In this document: positions 22,953 to 30,853 of the stretch, piece after piece
Layout of the letters: each line of letters starts with the position of its first letter
Position numbering within the stretch: position 1 is the first letter of the stretch
Assembly: GCA_020744425.1 (NCBI GenBank)
Contig: JAGMUV010000005.1
Coordinates: forward strand, 2,666,001 to 2,730,000
DNA: 64,000 nucleotides
Source of the DNA: Dactylonectria macrodidyma
Taxonomy: Eukaryota; Ascomycota; Sordariomycetes; Hypocreales; Nectriaceae
Direction: 5' to 3'
Notes under the pieces: generated by a model
Databases searched by the model: none
What the model was told of the DNA's origin: nothing
Seen by the model: the letters and a program-made list of their open reading frames with translations, nothing else
Made by a program: the position numbers and the translations under genes

Positions 22953-23230
22953 ATGAGCCACAGCGCAGCATCTGCCTTCACTGGAGGATACGGGTATGCA
23001 ACTCTCCCAGGATCGGAATTTGTCAGGGCTAACGTCTAAACAGTTCCCCAGCATCTTCCCACCACCACTCAGTACAAGATTGGCTGCAGGACCCCTCCCA
23101 GCCACTCCAGTACAAGCTAGCGAGACAGCCCCAGCCATCAACTTCATCAGGATCAGAAAGGAAGAAACGAAAGCAAAAGGCCGGAACAGCTGTCGCAGAT
23201 TTTGACAAGAGATTCGGAAAGAAGCAGTAG
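22953..23230 (+). CDS. Small basic protein, two exons, unknown
   Basis: 75 residues from exons 22953-22993 and 23044-23230. The 50 bp intron has GTATGC at its start, a GCTAAC branch site and AACAG at its end, and joins in phase. The product begins MSHSAASAFTGGYG, continues through a Ser/His/Gln-rich part with a VQDWLQDP helix and ends in a Lys/Arg-rich tail (SERKKRKQKAG, DKRFGKKQ) that could be a nuclear localisation signal. No family recognised. The clean splice signals and a stop right after the basic tail favour a real gene; transcript evidence would settle it. It sits between two members of the zinc-finger family. Confidence 0.5.
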
Positions 23231-24151
23231 AAGGCCCAGAGCGAGTTGGAGAAAATGAATTTCGGGGAATAGTCCTTTTTGTTTGTAAATTATCTCGTTG
23301 CATTGGGTTATAGCTGGGCGCATCTTCGGCGGGACGGAACATCACAGCTTTGTTAGCGTAGAGGGAGCTTGTAGACAATTTCAGCTTGATCACAACCATC
23401 CAAGTCACGACCATCTACACTCTGAAAATTGACTCCAGGAGAGCATGTTTCGGAAAAAGGCCATTATGCCTTCTTGCAGAAGAAGTGACGTATTCGTATT
23501 TCTCATTTCGCGGGTATCGTGGCTATCCAGCAATACTCCCGATCCCCCCGCCCAGGACGCCATATTTCTACGCAACGGCGTAGACCGACGTCATGTTATT
23601 ATGCACGAGGCAGCCCCGGAGGCGCACACCGAGACGCTGCGCCCCTTCGAGACCGCCTAGTTAGCCCACTGGGTTGATTCTAATATTTTCCACTACGCAG
23701 CTGCGTAGAGGAAACACATCGCGTCTTTGGCTGCGCTTTGGCTGCGCGTGCCCCAACAACGCCCGGATCGGTATTTGACTAGGATTCGCGAAGCTGTAGT
23801 GGCAAGTATTCCTTAACAATTAGGGGTCAAGTGACATGGGTCAGGAATATGAAGCGTCATCTATGAGCGCGTGGTTGCCTTACCTGGAGAAGGGAGCCGA
23901 CTTCTTTCATCCAGAACCCCCACCTACATCCTTAGCGTGTCTAGCCCAAGGAAGTGCGTCGAAAGCGAAGAGTACACGATCCCAGTATTGGTATTCCGAT
24001 ACCAAGGCAATCAGGCTGTTAGGAGCCACTGCTTCAACTCTGTGCTATTGCGCTCTCACATCGAACGTTGTTGTTTTGTTAGCTTCACGTTTCACTACCA
24101 ACACACAAGGCCCAGACCTAATGCCGTCGACGGCCTCGCCAGAGGCTTGCT
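23231..24151. other. Intergenic
   Basis: About 920 bp. Overlapping frames near 23836-24258 continue into the next gene in other phases and have no recognised content. Treated as the promoter of the 24152 gene. Confidence 0.4.
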
Positions 24152-25819
24152 ATGGATCTGTTCCCTCAACCGTCAAGAATGGGGACTGGGCCTACAGGAG
24201 AATATCTGGAAGAGTCCTTCACCATTCAACCGCAGCTCTTGAACCCCCGCGCTGCTGATGGTATAGATTCGTCTGCGAACGAGTCCCTTCACCTTTCGAT
24301 ACAACTCAACAATACCTGCCAGGTTGCAGAGTATCACGAGTTTCACCCCGATGGTGACTTTGGGTTTCCAGATCCAGGGGATAGCTTCTTACCTAGCTGT
24401 CAGGATACGCCTCAACAAGACACTGGTATCTTCCCCGGCTTTCCTCAAGTACCTCAAAGTCTCTACAACCAGACTCAAGGCAACGAGGGTAAGTGACACA
24501 TAGGTTGGAGTGCAGCATCGAGGACACAGCTATGGAATTATTCAGTTAGATGGGTATTGGATCGTTGTACTAGACGTGATGTGATAATGTCCTATTTACC
24601 GAAACACGTTGGCTAACTCAAACTCTTACAAGGGATAGGCAAACGACGGCGCAATGACGAACCATCCATATACTCCATTCCAACACACGATACGATGGTC
24701 AGGAGACGAGAGCATAAACAACCTCTTAGGGCGACGGTGGCCGATAGATCGATCGGTCCCTATAAAACTGAAAGCAAAGTCCAATCCCAGGCCGGCCTAA
24801 AGAATAATGACTTGGAACATATCGGCGGGTGGTCAGATACGGCCTTCTCAATCCTCGCCGCGAGCCCTACATTGGATTTCTCGACTCAAGCTGTGGAGCC
24901 CACGAGCACCGCCTTATCGGCAGCAGCTCTAGCGAAAGTAGAAGGCCATGACTTGAGACCCAAGAAGAAAAGCCGGCGGGACACGCCGCCAACGAGTCAC
25001 CCAAATCCCGCAAGATCGCAGTCTTTGGACGTTAAGTCGGGCCCTGAAGGGAACAACCAAGTCAAGACGCCTTTGTTCGCTTGCCCGTTCTGTAAGAAAG
25101 ATGGCCAGAAATATCAGGACTGCTCGAAATACGAGCTCAGACGAGTCAAGGATGTTAAGCAGCATATTTGCAGGAAGCATACGAAGCATGAATATTACTG
25201 CTCCAGTTGCTCTAAAGGATTTTCGGCAAAGGAAGCAAAGGACGAGCATGAGTTAGGGTGCCAAGAACAGCCGAAGACTCAACCAGATGAAAACTCTAGA
25301 TGGCAGCGCAAGGAACTCAACGTCACTAACATTCGAGGTTATTCGCCGGAAGAGCAGTGGTTTAGTATCTGGGATACTCTCTTTCCAGGCCTACAGCGGC
25401 CTAGGTCTTGCTATCTCGGCAACAACCTCGAAGAGATGATGGCGCAAATACGTGATCTGTGGGATCGAAAAAGGAGCTCAATCATTTGCGATGTCCTCAA
25501 GGATGAGAACAAGACGATGGACGGCCCTAGTCTTTTGAACAGCGCGATGCAGACAGTGTTCAACCAATTCGAATCCGAAATGGCTACTTCCAACCCCGGG
25601 AATAAGACTCAAAAGCAGCTGAAAATTCCTGCAATCCCTAAGCAACAAGAAAGCGGAGCCAATCCACTGACGAGTACATCTGGCTACCAAGGCTATGCAA
25701 CAGACGCCGAACAGGACTCGCAGGAAGAGTGGCAACATGTCGACCTGCCAACGACATTCGACGAGTTTCAATTCTGTGACTCGGACGGGTTCCTCAATGA
25801 TTGGGAATTTACTTTCTAA
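24152..25819 (+). CDS. Fungal C2H2-like zinc-finger protein (paralogue B)
   Basis: 507 residues from exons 24152-24488 and 24633-25819. The 144 bp intron (GTAAGT, branch GGCTAACTC, ACAAG) joins in phase and recovers an NLS-like IGKRRRND right after the join. The finger block at about 260-320 reads FACPFCKKDGQKYQDC, ELRRVKDVKQHICRKH, YYCSSCSKGFSAKE and HELGC. WDTLFPGLQRPRSCYLG follows, matching paralogue A (WNILFPG...PYL) and the C-terminus of the HET gene. The C-terminus is acidic (FDEFQFCDSDGFLNDWEF), as in transcription activators. Divergent from paralogue A with the small gene 22953 in between. Family function unknown; likely nuclear. Confidence 0.82.
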
Positions 25820-26457
25820 GCCGGCTCCTTGGATCAAACCTTGGGATAATCAACAGCGGCTACGAATACTGCGTACAGGCATTATGACGGAGAGTAAGGG
25901 GAACTTGAGCATACCGTGGTGATATGAGTGGATCCGAAATAGTTCTCATGCTTTCATTCTTGCTGTTCGCTGCACAGGTTTTGTTTTACCTTTCCTATGA
26001 CGGGTTCTCTCCCTGTCCACTGCTGTTGTCACCTATTCCATTGGACGGATCTCGAAATACCTAATTTTCCGTCACCGTGCCTAATTCAGTGTGCAATTGA
26101 TCAAACTGAGATTGCGAATAAAGATTTGGGATGTGAATCATGTGGAATGTGGTCCATGCTACGTGGATAGGGAGTCATTTGCACGCTGAAGAACCGACGA
26201 TGAAATTCAAACATGGACAGACAGTTTCGACCACTGACCATCGTTGGATCAAAATATTTCCTGTTGCGTGAAGTGAGACAAACGCCCATATGGTCACGTG
26301 CGCGAAAGGGAGCTTATAGCTCATTCAGCCTTACCTCTCACACCTACAAAATTAATCGTCTTCAAAACCACAACCTTGCCCTAATTCAGTATTGGTTCCC
26401 CAAGCGCCCTTCTTTCTGACACCTCCATGTTTGCCAGCAGCCAGTGACCTATCAATT
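25820..26457. other. Intergenic
   Basis: About 640 bp between two plus-strand genes. The last 120 bp are AC/CT-rich leader. No coding content recognised. Confidence 0.45.
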
Positions 26458-27792
26458 ATGGCTTCACTTATCAAGTGTCCCACCGAAATCATCCAAGAGA
26501 TCTGCCGACTCCTTTGCCCGCATTGCTGCAACGATGAATGGGACATAGATATAGGTCGAAACAGGCCTAGAACCATCGATATTTCTCGACTTTCCCGGAC
26601 TTGCAAAGTCCTTAGGCTTCATGCATTGCCTATTCTCTACCACAGGCCGGCCCTGGAGTGCGTCAGCTGGCTGAACCTACTTCGAACCCTGGCTGAGCAC
26701 CGGCATCTAGCAACCCACGTTCGAGAAATCATGATCGACGGATATTGCGGCTTCGCGAGTCGCAAGCTCCCTGAACAACCCGATCATGATATTTCGAGTG
26801 CGCCAGATTCTATTGCAAAGTATTACGGCATGCAATATGGGAAGAGTCTGTCACCAGAAGAGGTTGATCTCATGGTTGACCTCACAAGAGAGAGGCTCCA
26901 GGGTGAACTCAAGTTCCCGGCCGAGTTCCTCTGTAAAACTTGGACGTCACATTCAATTTTCGCGGCGGAAAAGTACGGAATGATTACCTCACTCATCCCT
27001 GAAGTCGCACTATCGAAGATATTCATAACGCTTCTACCAAACCTGGTGCGCCTCAGTGTCGAGATTAGCGATACTTGGGATGTTGCTGACCCATTCTTGC
27101 AACCGGGCTCGCTTCCATGTCTCACGGAAATCCGCTTGCTGCAACTTGACGCTGACAAACCAGTTCACATCGATGCCATCAAAATGATTCTGGCGGCAGC
27201 GCCATCTTTGAGAATAATGAGCGCTGAATCAGTAACTGGAGCATCAATCGATATTCAGCACGAAACACTCGTGGATCTCGATATCACTCACGGTTCTATG
27301 AATAGAAAATCTTTCGAAGCTATGCTGCGTGGCTGCAAGAGACTCAAATGTTTTTCATACGGATCGGACCCGCATAGAGATGGTACTACCCCTAGGGAGA
27401 GATGCGACGCCCTCCAACAAAGAGCAACGACGCTAGAAAGTCTTTCAACCCAGCACAACTTTGGGTCAAATTCAAATGGAAGCCTCAAAAAAATGCAGGT
27501 GTTGAAGAATATACATGTTTCTCGCTGGTCGTCTTATAATAGGAACGACAACCCAGCGGCGACAACCGGGACATTGTTCACCGACTTTCTACCACATTCC
27601 GTCCAGAGTTTTCGTCTAGACATATGGCACGACCATTTCATGCTGAGCGTCATGCGTCTAGCAGCATCGGCACCCACCCAGTTTCCCGACTTGATGATTG
27701 TTCACATTGCTACATTGCCTCTGCCAAGTCATCCCTCGATTCGTGAAGCATTCAAGAAGGTCGGTGTCAGGACCTGCTTGCTTCAAAGGTAA
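26458..27792 (+). CDS. F-box domain protein
   Basis: 444 residues, single exon. The N-terminus is an F-box: IKCPTEIIQEICRLLCPHC, then ISRLSRTCKVLRLHALPILYHR, about residues 5-65. The remainder is a leucine-rich, repeat-like body (LVRLSVEIS, LTEIRLLQLD, LVDLDITHGSM, LKCFSYGSD) that probably recognises a substrate for an SCF ubiquitin ligase. The frame opens farther upstream, but the ATG at 26458 places the F-box at the extreme N-terminus, as usual in fungal members. F-box genes of this kind are expanded and variable in filamentous fungi. Substrate unknown. Confidence 0.8.
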   Translation: MASLIKCPTEIIQEICRLLCPHCCNDEWDIDIGRNRPRTIDISRLSRTCKVLRLHALPILYHRPALECVSWLNLLRTLAEHRHLATHVREIMIDGYCGFASRKLPEQPDHDISSAPDSIAKYYGMQYGKSLSPEEVDLMVDLTRERLQGELKFPAEFLCKTWTSHSIFAAEKYGMITSLIPEVALSKIFITLLPNLVRLSVEISDTWDVADPFLQPGSLPCLTEIRLLQLDADKPVHIDAIKMILAAAPSLRIMSAESVTGASIDIQHETLVDLDITHGSMNRKSFEAMLRGCKRLKCFSYGSDPHRDGTTPRERCDALQQRATTLESLSTQHNFGSNSNGSLKKMQVLKNIHVSRWSSYNRNDNPAATTGTLFTDFLPHSVQSFRLDIWHDHFMLSVMRLAASAPTQFPDLMIVHIATLPLPSHPSIREAFKKVGVRTCLLQR

Positions 27793-27848
27793 TACTCCTC
27801 GATGTAACTCGATGGTGGTACTGTACTAACATTTTGCTATTATAAAAG

Positions 27849-27930
27849 GGAGAGACAAAGTGATTACGAGCTGTGGCCAATCCTGAACCAGAACTGGCTG
27901 TGGTGATGGTGATGATGGTTTTGTCTCTCC
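27849..27930. repeat. Inverted repeat, 11 bp arms
   Basis: GGAGAGACAAA at 27849-27859 is exactly complemented by TTTGTCTCTCC at 27920-27930, with a 60 bp spacer. CTGTGGCCAA occurs inside the structure and again just after it (CTGTGGCCAA at about 27933). This could be the ends of a tiny inverted-repeat element or a hairpin in the 3' UTR of the F-box gene. Confidence 0.5.
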
Positions 27931-28410
27931 AACTGTGGCCAACCCGGTACCTTTCGAGCATTGTGGTACATTGCGCGCAGGATTGCAAACTATTAACTAC
28001 AAGCTAACTAAGCAGTTAGTTTAATTAATAGCAAAATATAACTAACAAAAACATAAGAAAAGAACAAATAAATATTACTTCTAAGTAGCTGTCCGCACCA
28101 TCAAGGGCGAGTTGCTTTTTTCACAAAGTCAAAAAAACGCAGTTTTCTTCATATTTTAAGCATTTCAAGATCCAATGCTTTCACAGCTGCCTAAGATCAA
28201 GCATTTCCAGCTCATGCGAGCTAGGAAGCTTAAATCTTGATGAATATAATGCTGGCCGGCCCCAGGAGCCGGGCCCTGATTCTCTTCCCTCCAGACCTCA
28301 CCTTCTTCGATCAAAATCGCTGTGCCTCAGGCAACACACCACATCCACCTTCACGCCTTCTCCCTACGCAACACATCAAGCTTTTCTTTACCGACCTGTT
28401 CCAAAAAAGT

Positions 28411-28465
28411 TCTCCATCATCGCTCCATCATCTCTCCATCATCTCTCCATCATCTCTCCATCATC
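28411..28465 (+). repeat. Five tandem copies of an 11 bp unit in a 5' leader
   Basis: The unit TCTCCATCATC occurs five times (one copy starts GCTCC), ending four bases before the ATG at 28470. Since 11 is not a multiple of three and the tract lies directly in the leader, changes in copy number would alter leader length but not the protein. Confidence 0.8.
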
Positions 28466-28469
28466 AATC

Positions 28470-29723
28470 ATGGCATCAAGACGGGCAGAAAATATCAGCG
28501 AAGAGTCTACAAACTCCCAACTCTCGGTCGGTCTGAAGGCAGACATCGAAGCAACAAACCTCCTCTCCGAACAGCTCGACAATGCGCGAAACGAGGAGCT
28601 GAAGAAAAATGCACACATTTCGGACACAGACTCCGAACTTTGCACACTCACCAGGCTCCTATCTCTCAGATCCGAAACCAGTACGACATCGTCCTTCGCG
28701 ACCTTCCAGCAGCAGATGCGCTTCACCGAAATCGGGTTCCGCAAGATCGGGTTTGGACAATGCGGCCTGGTTTTCGAACGACCTGGTCAAGGATTTGTTA
28801 TCAAAGTCGCCAAACCCGGCTTTAAGGATGCCCTGACAGCCGACTATCAAGTTCATCAGGCCGTGTCCGATGCATTTCGTCGCCAAAAGACAGCATTGGA
28901 GTGTCGCGTCCCCCAGGTATACAAGCATATTCCAGCAACTGATTTCCAGTGGTGGAATGAACATCAGACTCTATTTCTTCAGCAACATGAAGATTTTCCT
29001 ATTCCTGCTGCAGCATTGATGACAGAAAGAATTTTGCCATTGCCAAAGATCGCACGTCATGGCTTAATCACACAATTTTGCGACAAGGCAATGCAAGCTG
29101 ACGCCGTCAATAACCATCAGAACCGCGACTGTCTTGCCAGGATCTACTTAGGCAAACGTCTTAAAACCAATGCCCCCCTGCAGCGAAACTTTTCCTTGCG
29201 AAACTTTAACCTTCACCTGGACCAGATGTTGGCGCTCGAACTACCGGTGGAGGATTATGCGAGAGCTATAGCAGAAGCCCTCGCCGTCATCCATTGGGAC
29301 GCGAATTCGGACGCGTATGACATTGAATACGTCCTTGGCAGCGAAGCTGCAGTCGTTTCTGACACTACAACGTTGGACTTTAAGACCAGAACCATTCGCA
29401 TTTGGGTCCTCGACTTCAACCTCTGTTCTCGTTGGGAGGAAGCGGTTGGCTGGCAATGCCCTGAAGCCCTGATCGACCAACTTGTTTTCGCATTCTTCGA
29501 AAACGATCCATACTACCCGCTACCTTTGATGGAGAATGGTGCTGATCAAAAGCTTTGGGGGGTCTTCCGAGAGCGGTACTTGGCGAAGGCACAGGAAGTT
29601 CTGAGTGGGAAAGACAAGAGACTGAATACGCTCCCGGCCAAGTTTATTGACAGCTGCGTGGCGAGGGAACAGGGAAAGCTTGAGAAGGGTCTTGGCCATG
29701 GACATAGAGACTTTAAAGCGTAA
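28470..29723 (+). CDS. DUF3669 family protein
   Basis: 417 residues, single exon. The C-terminal half matches the fungal DUF3669 family (often mislabelled zinc finger protein): ARAIAEALAVIHWDANSDAYDIEYVLG at about 262-290 (quoted here in part as EALAVIHWDA and DIEYVLG), then IRIWVLDFNLCSRW and the FFENDPYYPLP segment. The first half contains RKIGFGQCGLVFE and FVIKVAK, reminiscent of a kinase glycine loop and Lys strand, and VIHWDAN resembles a degenerate catalytic HxD. A divergent kinase-like fold is therefore possible but unproven. Function unknown. It lies in the accessory block beside the HET and C2H2 genes. Confidence 0.8.
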   Translation: MASRRAENISEESTNSQLSVGLKADIEATNLLSEQLDNARNEELKKNAHISDTDSELCTLTRLLSLRSETSTTSSFATFQQQMRFTEIGFRKIGFGQCGLVFERPGQGFVIKVAKPGFKDALTADYQVHQAVSDAFRRQKTALECRVPQVYKHIPATDFQWWNEHQTLFLQQHEDFPIPAAALMTERILPLPKIARHGLITQFCDKAMQADAVNNHQNRDCLARIYLGKRLKTNAPLQRNFSLRNFNLHLDQMLALELPVEDYARAIAEALAVIHWDANSDAYDIEYVLGSEAAVVSDTTTLDFKTRTIRIWVLDFNLCSRWEEAVGWQCPEALIDQLVFAFFENDPYYPLPLMENGADQKLWGVFRERYLAKAQEVLSGKDKRLNTLPAKFIDSCVAREQGKLEKGLGHGHRDFKA

Positions 29724-30163
29724 TAACATAGTTACTCCTTCGGCAAAATGGGCAATCGGTAGTGGTTTAGCAGATAGGGAAATGCAAGATTTTGACTCCT
29801 ATTGTTCAAGGGCATTTCGAATGCTGGATCAAAATGTCGAGAGCTGATACATTCCTAAATGAAGTTCGCAGTAGAAGAAATAGTTCAGACCCAATAACAA
29901 AGCCCAGGACAGCAGTAGCTGAAAATCTACTATGTCCTTCAAGCAGAAAAGTGCGTGTTAATCTGGGCCACCCAAAAATGGTTGATGACTTCCCTGGGTT
30001 TTGTTTTCCCCTTCTTATTTTCTTACCCGATCACGACAATAACACACTCTCACGTGAACCTTGTCCTTGGGCTTTCGAAGGCCCCCATGATCGGTTTTCG
30101 AGTAAACAGCCTTGCTGCGACAAATGAAGTACTCAGTGGAGATACCGTCAACATAACTCCAAC
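29724..30163. other. Intergenic/relic sequence upstream of truncated methyltransferase
   Basis: About 440 bp. I looked for the missing N-terminal part of the O-methyltransferase in all three plus-strand frames and found nothing resembling its SAM-binding motifs. Confidence 0.45.
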
Positions 30164-30460
30164 ATGCACTCTGTCCTCCACGACTGGAACGACGAAACCT
30201 GTCTCAAGATTCTCAATACCATCATGGAAGCCATGAAGCCAGGCTACAGCAAGCTCCTGATCAATGAAAACGTTATCCCGGAGACCGGCGCTCAGTGGGA
30301 GGCCACAGCCTTGGATATCATGATGCTGACCCTGCTGGCATCGAGGGAGCGAACTCGCGAAAACTGGGAAACGCTGCTGGGAAAGGCGGGTTTGAAGATT
30401 GTCAAGGTTTGGACAGTAGCAAATGGCGTTGAGAGTCTGATCGAATGCGAGCTCTTCTAG
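30164..30460 (+). pseudogene. O-methyltransferase, C-terminal fragment
   Basis: The frame encodes only the last 98 residues of a plant/fungal-type O-methyltransferase (Methyltransf_2): the VLHDWNDETCLKIL catalytic-region motif, then MKPGYSKLLINENVIP, DIMMLTLLASRERT, WETLLGKAGLKIVK and the terminal GVESLIECEL. The dimerisation domain and the glycine-rich SAM-binding motif are absent, and an in-frame TGA lies 24 bases upstream of the first ATG. The remaining part is undamaged, which suggests a recent truncation or capture of a 3' end rather than slow decay. It is unlikely to be an active enzyme. Confidence 0.8.
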
Positions 30461-30853
30461 CTAGACTGCTAGACTATTGGAATGGACTGATCCATGACGG
30501 AACTTTTGCACATCCACTATAGGTTGTCTTTTTTCAAAGCGTGTGCTACATATCTCAATATCTACATGGATCATTGAATTACCTCCTACTTGGCCCATCA
30601 CTATGGCATGACCATCTAAAGAGCAAACACCAACGACTACACCGCCACTTTGGTGTTGTCTCCTCGTCTCTCCAAACATACTAGGCTAAAATTGGGGACT
30701 CGCCTACTGATATCGAACATCTGCTTTTTGTTTCTTCACCTATTCCAGTGGGGTCGTATTAGAAATGCAAAATTACCGATGCCAAAATATAAAAGTACGT
30801 AAATCTGTTAAAACCGCCGTTGTTTTACAGGCACTGAATGAAATGAAGCCACA
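30461..30853. other. Intergenic
   Basis: About 390 bp between the methyltransferase fragment and the convergent 3' end of the HET gene. No coding or repeat signal recognised. Confidence 0.45.

Larger units (their letters stand above)
27793..28469. other. AT-rich intergenic with inverted repeat
   Basis: Contains the 11 bp inverted repeat described separately (27849-27930), an AT-rich tract at about 27985-28085 (runs such as TTAATTAATAGCAAAATATAAC) unlike flanking genes, and the promoter and leader of the DUF3669 gene. Confidence 0.5.
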
